In this document: positions 1 through 14,695 of the stretch, piece after piece
How the letters are laid out: every line of letters starts with the position of its first letter
Position numbering within the stretch: position 1 is the stretch's first letter
Source: Melitaea cinxia
Taxonomy: Eukaryota > Arthropoda > Insecta > Lepidoptera > Nymphalidae
Direction of reading: 5' to 3'
Length of the DNA: 64,000 nt
Assembly (NCBI RefSeq): GCF_905220565.1
Contig: NC_059421.1
Span: 5,847,501-5,911,500, forward strand
Notes under the pieces: model-generated
The model's input: only the letters and a program-made list of their open reading frames with translations
Databases searched by the model: none
What the model was told of the DNA's origin: nothing
Translations under genes and position numbers: made by a program

Positions 1-163
1 ATATATAATATCTATAAAATCAGAGTTTCAAGTGGAAATCGAGCTTCCTTGGGTGCGTTTTAAATTTGCCATCTGTTAAACTATTTTTTCTAATTTTTTA
101 TCTATTATTTTTCGATGTATTTTAAAGTTGCCATATCTCAAATATTTATTTAATGTATTTTAG

Positions 164-3100
164 GTTATCATGTACGAGACTCGGTCAGTGGGCAATCGGC
201 TACGTCACAGTGGATGGTGAAATACTACAAACAATACCGCAGAATAAGAGTCTGGTTCAGGCACTTTTGGATGGCTACAGAGAGGGATTGTGAGTATTAA
301 GAACTTTCTAAAAATTTTGTATAGTTTTTGCTATGAAGTTAGTAAATAGCCAGTATAATAATATTTTCTAATGAAATCTCATGAGCCTCAAATGATCGAC
401 AAAATGATTTTAGAAGTATTCTAGCAGAAATAGAGGAAAAGGATATACTTAACACTTATTTCTGACTATATTTACACTTGAAGAAGGGCTAGGACTTAAG
501 TTTAAATATATTAAGTATGTATGTAATAAAAATGTAAAAGTAATAATTTTGTGCAAGCTAATCTCAGAAACGGTCTATCCGATTTAGATGCTGTGATGTG
601 ATGTTTCACGATTAGCTTACCACGATATTCATATATCGTGGTAAGCTACACTTAACATTTAGCGTTTGTTTCATGTCAATCGGTTCATAAATAAAAAAAA
701 TTATACCAATTTAAAGATTCGCTTTGAACATTTAAATACCTAAACGACGGTTTTTATAATTTTATATAATCCAAAATAAACCAAAGGAATATATTTAAAA
801 AATGCTATTCAAAGTCGCTATTCCACGCGGACGAAGTCGTGGGCACGGCTAGTCTGTAATATAATTTGATAACAATTAAAATGCTTTGTTGGCGATTCTA
901 TTGTTCCCTCATTTCCTGCATTCCACCTTCATATACAGAACGTCTGTATTACGTCAGTACGAATGTAGAGACAGAGAGAGAATAGAAGAGATGACTTCTA
1001 TGGATAAGTCCACCTTTGCCATCAATCATAACGTTTATTAAATTTTCTCTAAATTTCTTTTTTTAGTGCAATAAAGTATACAAATAATAAAGAAAAAAGT
1101 TTTTCATAAGCATAGTTCAAAACCTACATACATTATTATTATCGACCACTAGACTAACTCATATTATATTTACCTAAAAAAAAAATATTAAAAAATTAAA
1201 AAAAAACGCTTATTATTTTTCAGTTATTTATATCCAGACGGTCGGGACGTGAACCCAGATTTAAGTAGCGCTATAATTTCCCCCGCTGAAGACCACATAA
1301 CTGTAACGCAGGAACAATACGAGTTGTATTGTGAAATGGGTAAGATCTGTTCTATCACTTTATATCTTTAACCTACACACACGATCTTTTTTTCCTAAGG
1401 TAAGCAAGTTAAAGCTTGTGTTATAAGTAACAACCGATTGATAACAGCGACATATGTATTTTTTTAGTAAATATACATATAAATAATACATATATAAATA
1501 ATACATTACACCTAGACTCGGGTCGGTTATCGTACCCACAGCCTCCAGACCAGAAAGCAGGGTGATAATAAACTGCGCTAACGGCCTAGTCAGATTTGTC
1601 TTATGACTAAATATAATAAATGCCTTAAATTCAGTGGCCAAAAATGGGATAAAAATCCTGTCTCAGTGGACACAATAAATAATATTACTGATAATAAACC
1701 CCAAACTACAGACAATTCACATGGATTAAAAAAACTGTCAGTGTCACAGATCGATTTGTAGCTTTTCTAAGAAATCTAACGAAGGCAGATCTAAAGTTTA
1801 AAGTAAATTAAATGTAGATTAGTAATTGAAATGTCGAAAAAAATAGAGAATTTCTACTATTTCAATAGAAAATTTCTGTAAACTACCAAAGATCTAAATC
1901 ATCCGTTTATAGTTATGTCATTAAAATGATAATAATATTTATGTAATGTATTTTCTTTTTTTTCATTTTCAGGAAGCACATTCCAGTTGTGCAAGATATG
2001 TGCGGAAAACGACAAAGATATAAGAATAGAGCCCTGCGGACATTTACTGTGTACACCTTGCCTTACCGCCTGGCAGATCGTAAGTATTGCAGTATACATT
2101 AAAATGAATAAGTAACCCCAACCCCCCATTAAGTGCCATCTGCTTTAAAGGTACAGGAATAATTTGACCTATATAAAGTTTGCTTTGAGAACAAATCGTA
2201 CCTCATACATACATCGTGCTGTGGTTTCAGCTGTAAGATTCTATACTTAAAAAAAAATCTTTACAATTCTATACTTTTGCAATAATTTTATTTTACAATT
2301 AGAGTATTTCCTCAGAATTCCCAAATAATGTATATTATGATTTGCAAGTATAAAAGGTACTAATTTGAAACATTCATTGACGTCACTAAAATGGCAGCCA
2401 TGTATTATTACATTAGCAATTTCTGAGACACAAATCTTTACCTATTGAAGCATCTTTAAAATTAGAATTAATTAGTTGTTGTTTTTCTTTTTTTTTTTTT
2501 TTTTTTTTCGTATGTCTTGCTTATTTCATTTCAATATTTTATTGGATTGTATGGCTTCATTATTACTTGTTATGTAAAATGTTTTTTTTTTTTTTTTTTT
2601 GTTTAAATATCTTTTTGACGAAAGTCATTTTTCCCTCAGGATTCCGAGGGGCAGGGATGTCCATTCTGTCGAGCTGAGATCAAGGGCACGGAACAAGTGG
2701 TAGTAGACGCCTTCGTACCTCCGCGCCCCCCCAACACCACTAATGACGTCAAGTGAGTGACATACTACGTCATGTTACATTTACACGTTTGTGTGTGGTT
2801 AGATATAAAATTTAATTAATTTGAAGTAAAACTTCCTTACGCACGCTTGAGTTGGGGAGTAAGCTGGTGAATGCGTGACGAGAGCGTTACGAAAAGTGTG
2901 ATCGGGCGTGGCGAACAGAAGTTGACAGGGAGATATAAGTTAGATGGACCTAAAGAAGTTTTACTTCAGTCGTGTGGTCTGAAGTACATTTGTTTTTTTT
3001 TACTATCTCATACTTTATTGTGATATAAGTTAAGCTTTCGTGGTTATTATCAACTCGCTTTTTCACCGTGGTTTCGCCCGCAATAATTTGATGAAAAAAT

Positions 3101-6100
3101 CTACTAACATAGTCTATAGCCTAGTCATGTTAAATCAGACTTAAGTAAAACTTTATTGTGAAATTAACTGTAGCAACCTGTGAACATACCATTACTGGAC
3201 CCTTTCGTCCATGAGCAGCAATAAATTAACACTAGTAAAACACAATATAAATAACACAGGGAGACTCCATAAAGGTATGCGCCTAGCAGAGAGAAATTCT
3301 AAAAAAATACAAATATTAATTTGTGTGATTTAAAGTGATTACTTATATCAACGTACCAGATTGATTGTAAACTTTTTTGTCACACTACAAGATAGGTACG
3401 AGAGGTGGCTACATTACTAATATTTTCTACAACTTTTACTAGTCATTATTTTTATTTCATTATGACTATAGTTGCTATCACTGTCTTGCACACACACACA
3501 CACGTACACATACATACACACATACGGACAGGCACACGCACGTACGTACACAAACTTTTAATCATTAAAAAATGCATGAAATAATACATAATTAATAAGC
3601 AATATAATCTTATTTTATGTTCGCGGATTAAGAACTAAAACTACTAACTTCAAACAGAGTTTGCTATGTAACAACTTTGACATTATAATCACAACGGAGA
3701 CATGGCTACATAACAGCATTTTTGATCGAGAACTGGCGGACAATAGATACGACGTATTTAGACAGGATAGGAATTTAAAGAGTAGTAATAAAAAGACAGG
3801 CGGTGGAGTGATGGCGTTGGTGCGCTGTGGGTTGGATGCATCGCGCGTAGAACTTGACGATTACTTAGACATAGAAATTCTGGTTATAATAATACCTGCG
3901 CGCGTTCTCTCTGCTTCTGTCGACCTTCAAATATTAACCGTTTATTTGCCTCCCGACTATGACTGTCTTTCTTCTAACATAGACCGCTTAATTAACTTAA
4001 TTAAAAATCTTCATAGTAAAAATCCAGCAAATAATTTCTTAATAATTGGGGATTTTAATCTTCCATGCATAAAGTGGAGTAGCAATGGTGCAAATTACGT
4101 AAAAATTGGTACGACGGAAATACAAAATACAGGAATTCGTCTAATTGAAAATTTAGCTTTCTTAGGTATTCAGCAATTTAACTATCTAACTAACTACATC
4201 GGAAACACATTGGACTTGGCTTTCTCTAATTTATATCTCAAAGTTACGGAGTGCAAGTATCCTCTTTCCAAAATAGATAAAGCTCACCCGCCTTTGGAAC
4301 TTGAAATTTTAGACCTATCCATTTCCCCACTTGTTAATTCCTCTGCACGAAGATTAAATTTTAGGAAATGCGATTTTGAAAACTTAAATAAATATTTAAA
4401 TGATCTAAATTGGCAAACTATTTTAATTTCCAACACAACAGAGGGTTTAATTGATAACTTTTACTCATGTATTAATGAAGCCATTAATAAGTACACACCA
4501 TTAACAAGACCGCAAAATAGCAATCGTACATATCCTGTATGGTTTACACCAGCATTGATCAATATAATTAAAGAGAAATCTAAAATTCATAAGTTATGGA
4601 AAAAATTCAAGAATATTCGTGACTATGACGAATTTTGTATGTTACGTCATAGACTAAAAAAGGAACAACAGACTTGTTACAATAATTATATTCAAAAAAT
4701 TCAAATCTCTATCAGGCAAAACCCCAAATCATTTTGGTCATACATTAAATCTAACCGCAATACCTCGAACTACCCCAAGACAATGACTTTTAATGACAAG
4801 AAATATGAAGACGGTCAATCTATATGTGATGCATTCAACACATTTTTCCATAGTGTCTTCGGTGTTCCACTCGTTGATTTTGTGGCTTCTTCGAAGGGCA
4901 TCTCTACCCTGGATTCGGTCTCACACCTGTCTGTGTCGAAAAGCACTGTTGAAAAATTACTTACACGACTAGATATTAATAAGGGGGCCGGTAGTGACGG
5001 AATACCACCACTGTTTTGGCGTAACTGTGCTAAGTACTTGTCGAGTCCAATCACTTTAATTTTTAATATGTCTCTTAAAGAAGGAGTGTTTCCTACTATA
5101 TGGAAAAAAGCACACATAGTACCTATTCATAAAAAAGATTCTAAAACTAAAATCGAAAATTACAGAGGTATATCTATTCTTAACACACTTGGTAAAATAC
5201 TCGAAAAATGCGTCTACGATGCAATTTATCCTGTTATTATCAAGAGTTTACCGAACGAACAACACGGATTCCTTAAAAATCGCTCTACAATCACTAACCT
5301 CGCATACTTTTCCGACTATATATTATCTAATATGGAGCATGGTGGTCAAGTTGATGTTATATACACAGACTTCGAGAAGGCTTTCGACCGTGTTGACCAC
5401 TTAATACTCTTAAGTAAACTTCAACAATTGGGAATACACGGAGATCTGTTGAGATGGATAAAATCATATTTAACAAATAGGTCCCAAGCAGTAGTCGTAG
5501 GTGGCTATAGATCTAACTACGTGAGCGTACCTACAGGCGTACCACAGGGCTCCCACTTGGGGCCACTTCTCTACAATTCGTACTTATATGACATCAAAAC
5601 CTGTTTCAAGCATGCTAATCACGTAATGTATGCGGACGATAAAAAAGTATACTTAAAAATAAAAAACCTTGAAGATTGTAACTTGTTGCAGTCCGACCTT
5701 GACTCCCTTTATGCGTTCTATGCTCGAAACAAAATAAGTGTCAACGTTAAAAAATGTCAATGTATAACATTCACACGTAGGAGACATCCCATTATATTTT
5801 CTTATGAATGTGATGGCAATACGATAGCAAGAGTCAACATCGTTCGGGACCTTGGTGTATATTTTGATGACAAAATGACATTTTCCAATCATAATATTTT
5901 TATCACGCAGAAAGCATTTAGGAGTTTAGGTTTTGTAATTCGGATTTGTAAAAATTTTACTGACATTGAGGCCATTAAAACTGTATACTTCGCGTACGTT
6001 CGCAGTGTTCTCGAATATGCAAGTCCTATCTGGTCACCAATGTATAATATTTATAAGGACCGACTTGAAGGGGTCCAAAAAAGATTTTTAAAACACATTC

Positions 6101-9100
6101 TCTATCGCAGTCAACAGTTCTCCAAATCTTACATTGAAGATTGTCACCGAAATAACATATTATCCCTCGAGGAACGCCGCAATGTCTTGGATATGTGTTT
6201 TTTGTATGATATAGCTAATGGACACGTGGATTCCCCGGAGCTAGTAGGTACACTGTCATATTGTGCACCTAAACGTCGTACGCGTCATACGCCTCTGTTG
6301 TCTGTTCCTTGTAGTAGCAGAAAATACTCTGCCAATTCTGCACTGACTAGATTACCGCGTATCTTTAATGAATCATTCAACGACATAGATTTATTTGCAT
6401 TCTCTAAAGCTAATTTTAGAAATAAACTAATCTTAAAACTAAAAACTAAAAGTAAATAAATGTGCGCCTAACCCTCGCTAAATATTTTTGAATCTTTAGG
6501 TATCAAGATAATAACCATTATTGCAAGCTAAAGCTCCCTAGTGGTCATGTACCGATCCCAAGATATTGACATCGTAGGGCTAGGGCGTCAATTCCTAATC
6601 CACACAACACACTATGTGATGACACACATAATATGTCTGCCTAATACCTATTTTATTATCTAATGATTATAGTAAATACAATGATATTAAAATAACTTTT
6701 TAATATATTATAAAAAACATTATTATATATTATACATATATACCTATACATTGAAACATCGACAAACACGCTGTACTTTATATATAATACTCGTATAAAT
6801 TTATTGAACAATAATAAAAAAAAATTGATCCATAACTGTGACTATTGTAAGCGCGCCATCCCATCGGTCCAAATGCAACAATGTAACTATGCTTGTAAAT
6901 ATTATAAAGGGAAACCTGTTATTGGCCTTATTTTTTTTGTAATTTAGTTATAGTATGTATTAACTGAAACGCTGTTGGTTTTCTTAATAAATAAATAAAT
7001 AAATAAATTATAGAATGGTGAACACAAAGACGGCTGTTAAACCGGTTTCGTCGAATTCATCCGGATCGTCCGGTTCATCCGGATGCAATGGATCAAGTTA
7101 GTATACAATTATAATTAACTTGATACTGATTATGTGTAAAATGAAGCATTTGTATAATCTAAAATGAAAATAAATACAACTGAGTCGCTAAATGTTGTTG
7201 TTAATTGTAATTCAGCAATTAGCAAAAGACACAAGCGAAAGCCAGTATATTAGTTCTCATATGTCACAAATCATTTCTAAGCTAAATTTTATATGAAAAA
7301 TCAGTCAACAAAGCAATAGTTTTAGTACAAGATATATTTTGTTTGTTTTAGCGAAGTGTTTTTATGTTATAACAATAGAAGTTTTGTTAATAAAATATGT
7401 TCTTTCAAGGTTCGGAAGTGACAATATCAAGTAATTCAAACAGTTGGTCCTCGAGAAATACAACGTTCAACGGTCTGACAGACGATATTGATGACTCTGA
7501 GGTAAATTCATTATATAATATATAAAATTCTCGTGTCACAGTTTTCGTTGCCATACTCCTCCGAAACGGCTTGACCGATTTTGATGAAATTTTTTGTGCT
7601 TATCCGGTATCTATGAGAGTCGGCCAACATCTATTTTTCATCCCCCTAAATGTTACGGGTAGTCCACCCCTAAATTTTATTTTTTTATTTTTTAGACAAA
7701 ATTTTTAATTTCTAGTTTTTTATGATACAACATTAAAAAATACATACAACCCTAAATTTTCACCCTTCTACCACCAACGCCTATTTCTTAATAGCGTTTA
7801 GCGGCAAGACAACGTTTGCCGGGCCAGCTAGTTCATTATATAATATTACTAACGGTGCCCGCGACTTCGTTCGCGTGGAATTTAACAAAAAAGTTATCGT
7901 TCAGTTCTCAGCGTTATAAAATAAATAAATTTCTAAAAAAAAGTAGCCTAATAAACTACTCCTTATTACATCAGCTATATGCCAGTGAGAGTCGCGTCAA
8001 AATCAGTCTAGCCGTTTTAGAGTCACTTTTATTTGTATAGGTAGATCTGGTTGTTGTTTTAAATAATTGATAGATATATTTCGTTAAATAGATAGAATAT
8101 TATGTGTAGAGAAAGTGAGTGGGGTATTTGAAAAAGTTGAGTTTTTTAAAACTTAAAAATTGATTAATTATTGTTCTGGTTATGTAAGACAGTATTCATA
8201 ATCGTTTATATATTAACAATTTTCGATTATCTCAATAAAACCTTAATATAATATTTATATATTATTAATATATTATTTAATTTTAAAGTTGTTACTTATA
8301 AAAAGACAAAATTTAATAAATGTTTTTTTTTCTTTTTGATGTTCATCTTTTGCATGATCCATGCATTCTTGATATTTTGCCGCATGTATGTGGGTTGTTT
8401 TTTTTTATTTATTTATTTTGTTGCTTTTTGTTATGTCATCTTTGTTTTGAATTTCAATTTTTCATGAGTGAAACTTGATTGCATTGCTTTTGTTTACGGT
8501 ATACCATTTAATTTTTTAGAAAGAAAAAAAATGAAAAAAAAAGTTTGTTATTAGCTATTTCTCAACTATGTGCTAATAACAATTGTACCATGTACAAACA
8601 TACACATTTATAAAAATATATATAATAATTATTTTTGATTGAATCATAAATAAATAAATATCTATAACATTACTTGTCTAATAATGAGAAAAAATAGGAA
8701 ATTTGAGGGTTACTTTAGAGGTTGTTAAAAAAAATTGAATTTTATCATTTTTCTCTTTGGATTTTATACTATTAGTATTCAATCAATTAGTAAATATTTA
8801 TTTTGATATATGAATTAAATAGAAAGTGTATAAATGTTAATTTTTCAATACACTCAAGTTTCACAAACCGCATGTATGTCAATGTATGAACGTGTATGAC
8901 GTTTATTTCGCAGAGACGGATCAAGTCACCGCATGTTTAATTCACGGAGTTACTTTTCGAGGGATACATTCCATATACATACATATATATAGTTTTAAAT
9001 TTAGTTTGTTCATACTGTGGGTTTATTATGTTAAGAGACTAATTTTATACTTTTTAAATGATTTTGAAAATTTTGTTTAATGGAGTGTACGGATTTTGAT

Positions 9101-12100
9101 GATTAGTTTTTTGTAAGCTGGCGTGTACTTTTTGATTTATCACTAGTAATGTGTTTAGTTCTTTATTTTTAAAAAATATGTACATTAAAATCGGGTTTTT
9201 ATTTGATTGGTAAAAAATACAATCCGTATACTCATGACTTACCGTGATAATCATTCCATACATTCAAATTTATAGGAACATTTTTTTTTACAGTGGCTTA
9301 GTACACAAATTTGTTTTATTTTATTACTGCTAAATATTATAAAAATAAGAATATTCCGCCTTTACTTAATAATTGATCCACAGTATTCAATAAAAAAATA
9401 GCTTTATATTTAGATAAATGAAATTTTTATATACAGTCCAAAGAAAGGGGAAATTTCTTCTAGACTGTATATGAGTGTTTGGTGAATTTTTTAGTTCAAG
9501 TTTTTTTTTATTTACGTCTAAAAGTTGGCACTATGAAGTCGAATAGTTTATTGGAGTATTTGTCCAAAGTGACGTGTAAAATAATCTTTTTACTATACAA
9601 ATGGAAATTTTAAGCGAGACTAGCTTTTGTCGATTACTTTGTATACTTATTAGGTACCTTTATATATTGGATGTAGGTTCAGTAATAAATTTAGTTATGA
9701 AATAATTTTAATATGATTTATCAAATATAAAAAGTGTTTTTACACTTTAAAAACAGTTCAGTTACATTTTCTAGAATGTATATTCATATATAATGAAGTA
9801 ATAATAAAGTTTTTTGCTGTATTTTTTTTGGTTGATTTATATTAATAAATAATAATAAAACATTTCAAATAAAGAAGTCAGTTTATAGATTAAACGAAAT
9901 CTCTAGAAAAGTTTTCTTTTTCGTTTGGCGCCAAAAAAGTAGAACGGTCGGTCTTGCATAATTTTTTTATCTGTGTCGTATTTTTTTTTAATCGTTTTAT
10001 AAAATTGACTCAAAAGTTTAGTTTTATGACATGAATTTATTTGCTTTTTTGGCATGATAAATTTTTGTTTTCTTGATTTGCAGAAAAGTAAATGTAACGA
10101 GTGAATGTTTTTTTGTAGCATTTTTTTTATATAACTAGTATTATTTGTATCAAAATACAAGTTTTAAGTCTGGACTTAAATATGAAAATGAATTATAAAT
10201 GTATTTTACGTTATTTAAATAGTTTTTAGTAGAGCATGGTGCAAGTTTGTCTTGTGTCTTTTGTATAGCTTGGTTTTATAATTGCTTTTAAGAGTACAGT
10301 TATGTGGAAGTATCATTTGGTTATTTTAGAAAAGTCTTGGTCTTCGAAGTATTTACTATAATTTTAAACATTTTTGAGACCTCAAAGGAATATTAGAAAT
10401 TGAATTTCGTTGTAAACTTTTTCGTATAGAATGTCAGGTGAATTTTTAGTTAAAAATATAATATTTTATTTCAGTTTAATTGTGTTATTTAGTATTTTTG
10501 GTTTAACTTAGCTATACATAGACGCATTTTTGTTACGCATCTCCGTAGATAATAGACGATAAAGTTATTAAGTTAATTTTTATTTTACATTTTTTTTTCT
10601 TAGATTATAATTTTTTTATGTTTATGTCAGTGAATTATTTATTTGTAAGTTTAATTTAAATGTTGACAATATACGCTTGAATGAATGTGCTTTTTTGTTT
10701 TTTTTTTTTACGTTCGCTTCCTTGTCGCTTGCCCTGTGAAGTTCCTTGGGAAAAATATAACAAATGTGTTGTTATTTAAAAGAAAAAAGAAAATAACATT
10801 TTGACTATTTTTTTATAGAATGAGACAGCATGAGTGCATGTAGCATGGATTATTATCGTTTCCTTTTATAATTTGCTCCTTAAATTATATCTCCATTTAC
10901 AAATGAGTTCATTTAAAATTATAAGATATGAAAAAAATAATTTGTCTTCTATCTGAAATAAAGTGTTTAAGCTTAGAAATAAATAACGATAAATTTATTC
11001 AGTGACTTATTAATTTCAAATAAGAAACCATCAATTATAGATTTTTTATTAATTTAGGAAAGAACGAAATAAAAGAAATTGGTTGACTACTAAAGCCTTA
11101 AACAATGCTACAAATTAATAAATTATTGCAAAAATAAATGACCATAAAGCCTTAATTATAGATTTACTAGACTTCGTTAACACTGAGATACTACATATTG
11201 TAACTATACATCACACATCATCATCACATTAGCCTATCGCAATCCACTACTGGACATAGGCCTCTACAAGTTTGAGCCAAAAATGGCATGAACTCGTGTG
11301 TTTTGCCCATAGTCACCACGTTGGGCAGGCGGGTTGGTGACCGTAGGGCTGGCTCTGTCGCACCGAAGACGCTGCTGCCCGTCTTTGGCCTGTGTATTTC
11401 AAAGCCAGTACTTGGATGGTTATCCCGCCATCGGTCGGCTTTTTAAGTTCCAAGGTGGTAGTGGAACTATGTTATCCCTTAGTCGCCTCTTAGGAAGAGA
11501 GAGGGTGGCTAACTGCTGTAGCCACACAACTTATATAAATACTTTTTATTAATGACTTTTTATAACAATCTTAATTAATGTGTAAGTTAAAGCGATGGGG
11601 CAATAATTTTGTCTTTGAGTAAGAGATCGAAAATACATAGTGGTGACTAATGTACAATAATGGTGTGTATATGAAAAAAAATAGCTAAGGGCATAAAAGG
11701 GTATATTGCAGAGGGATTAAGGAAAATAAAAGGGTGATATTGTTATTATATATATGAGAGGTATTGGCTTCTGGCTCTAACAGCCACCATACAAAACAGT
11801 AATAGTAGCTGTATAGCGTAGTCATTGTTTTTACGAATATGGCTAGGCCCATATACAAGCTGTAGACAATCTATAACTTATCTGTAACATAATTAAAATA
11901 TTTCTTAAAACACTTTCATAAAACTCGATACACTTACAATTATTTTATACAAAACATACGTAAATATCTACAAGTAAACGAAAACTAATAAATATATAAG
12001 TAAAAAACACAATCGGGCGGAATTCAACAAGCCCGCATCAACAATAGACACTCCGTCCGGACGTTAAATTGACCGGGGCCTCCCCCGTCACTCTCCTCTC

Positions 12101-14663
12101 ACAAAACTTGATACACAGAACATTTATTTTATACAAATATATCACAATATCTACAAATATTACAAAAAAAAAAACAGGATTGGGCGGAATTCAACGCAGC
12201 CACATCAACAATAGACGCTCTCCGACCTGGCGTTAGATCAGCGGGGGCCTCCCCCCGTCACTCTCCTCGCGCGACGCGGAAAGTTCCAGCGCCCGCGGAG
12301 AACGCGTACGGAGAGTTGAGAGCCCCGCCCTTACCACCTAGGAAAAGTCTCTCTCCCGCGGAGGCTATTATTGCGGCGTCGAGTGTTCAGGATATAGCCT
12401 CGGCTAGTGTTATGGGTAAGTTTGAACTTAAAATGTATTTATTTGATGTAATTATCAGAAGCTATTCTGCTTTCGAAGTAATAGGTAAAATGTTGGTATC
12501 ACTATTAGTTTATATAATGTAACCGAAAATGTTGCGAATTGCACAGGTGGCTTTAAAATTTTAAATTCATATGATTTGTACATATGACGAAATTAGTATG
12601 CCATACCTACGGGACGATTAATTTTAAACAAGTTTTTTTTTTCAAATTATATACAGTCCCATTGTTAAACCAGAAACACCAAAACACACTTCGATTTTTC
12701 AACATATTTGCTAAACATTATGCATGCTAGGCAGCAAGCTATAAAATAAAATTATTTTTCCCAAATCAATAGAACCCCGCCGCCGCTCATCTCTTGAACC
12801 GGAACCAGATTCCAGACACCGCTTAACGTCGGTAATTACAGGCTCAACGGAAACTATCACCGGGCTCATCGATACGAGAAATCATGAGGTAATTCCACTA
12901 ATACTGTAAACTCACTTCGTCAAAAAAATATGAGCCGATTATAGTGAAAATTCCAAGGACGATAGACGAAAAACGGATTTTGAGATGAGACTGTGTAGAT
13001 GTAGTACTCCTTTGGTTGTGTACCCTTCCAAACTTTTCCGTTGAATGAAAATCTTTAAAATTTGCATAAAATATCCTCATAATAGTAATTTTCACATACA
13101 ACATCAACAGAAGAGTGGTCAAATTGGTCAAATAGCCGTCTATCAATCACGTGATGTTTTTAGCCACTTTGAAATCCTTTATATGCTTTAGACTACCCGA
13201 TATATCAAGTATATTTTTTTCTGTAAAATATACTTACTAAACTTTCAAAAAATTATCTTTAATAACAGGTCTAATCTGATAACATTCTGGAAAATTCAGT
13301 ATCGTGGTACAAAATTCCAGACAGACATTAAGGATCTAGTGTTTGTTAGTTATTTTCTTAGCTTAGAAATCGCGAACAACGAAAGATAAATACGAGTAAC
13401 ATCTAATTACATTCCCCTTACTCCTTGTCATAGTTTGTGATGTTATCCGAATCTGCCTAATTACAGAGTAAGGGGTTAAGAGGGTAAAACTGCGAGTTGC
13501 AGCTAGCTAATTTCAGACATTTTTTAATTTACAGACTGCAATTTTAGGTTTTTCAGTTTAAGAGCAAAATAATAATAAACGCCTTACACTCACGGCCCCA
13601 GTTGAATTTCCTCCTATGTTGGGGGTCCAGAAACACACACAATACACAGTCATAAACGTACAGACCTCGACAAACATCTATAAGGCTAATACAAAAGTGT
13701 GTCAAGTTGGAATCGACCCTGCAACCGCTATCCCAACAGCCAGTTATACTAATTACTAAAATGGCATTTGAAAAATATCAAAATAATCAAGAACTCGCTT
13801 TAAAATTTTGTTTAAAAAATATTTATGTGCTTGTAATTGTTCTATTTCCAGATACCACCAGACCCAAGAGCCTTCGAAAAACCGAGACGAGCTTGCACGC
13901 CACAGTCAAACAGTCGACCTTTACCCGCCCCACCGCCAGAACGCCAACCATTAGACCGAACCTCATCAGACCCGAAACCGGAAAAGTCTGAACCCAGACC
14001 AGACCGACCAGAGACCAGACCGGAAAGAGACCGATTAACCGATACGAGACATCCAAACGACAGACCAGATAAGGAAAGACACGACAGACCGGAACGGTTA
14101 GAAAATAGAACAGATAGATCTAATTCAGAAAATAGAATCTTAGACAGGCATTCTGATAGGTACATTCAAGAAAGGCATATAGATTTCAGGAATCCGCCCG
14201 AAAGGCCAGATAAGCCAGATAGACAGAATGATAGGTCTAGTTTTGATAGAGATACGAGACCGGAAAACAAAGCGCCGCCTAGACAAAGATCTTTACCTTC
14301 AACTACTAGTGGGGGTTGTGATAGTCAACCCACAAAATCTACGACAATGCCGAAATTTCCTTCTGAAGATATCAAAGACCCGCCGTACGAGAATGTCGCT
14401 GTCGAAAAGAATGAGTTAGCGGTTGCACGTAAGTACCTTTTTTATAGTATTAAATAAATAACATCCTTCATTACGTCATTCATATGTCAAAATTAGTTAC
14501 TTTTAATGATAAAAATATAAGGTTAAGTTAGTTAAGAATAGAAATTCATTTTGACTTGTTGGTAGAGTTGATTTTTCGAAAATATTTATTGGTAATATTA
14601 ATAGATGTTAACTTATGACGTCGCGTATAAGGGGCGTTAAATCTATTTCAAATAATTTTATTT

Positions 14664-14695
<32 letters not shown>

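Noticed and set aside
3490..3550. CA-rich tract as a LINE target duplication
   Set aside because: No matching sequence follows the LINE 3' tail; it is a simple repeat near the insertion point.
9430..9471. Pre-miRNA hairpin
   Set aside because: The stem is only about 15 paired bases with a total length of 42 nt, too short for a normal insect pre-miRNA.
13823..14165. Minus-strand frames opposite the long Cbl exon
   Set aside because: They mirror the biased codon composition of the Arg/Asp/Pro-rich exon, which is supported by splice signals and phase.
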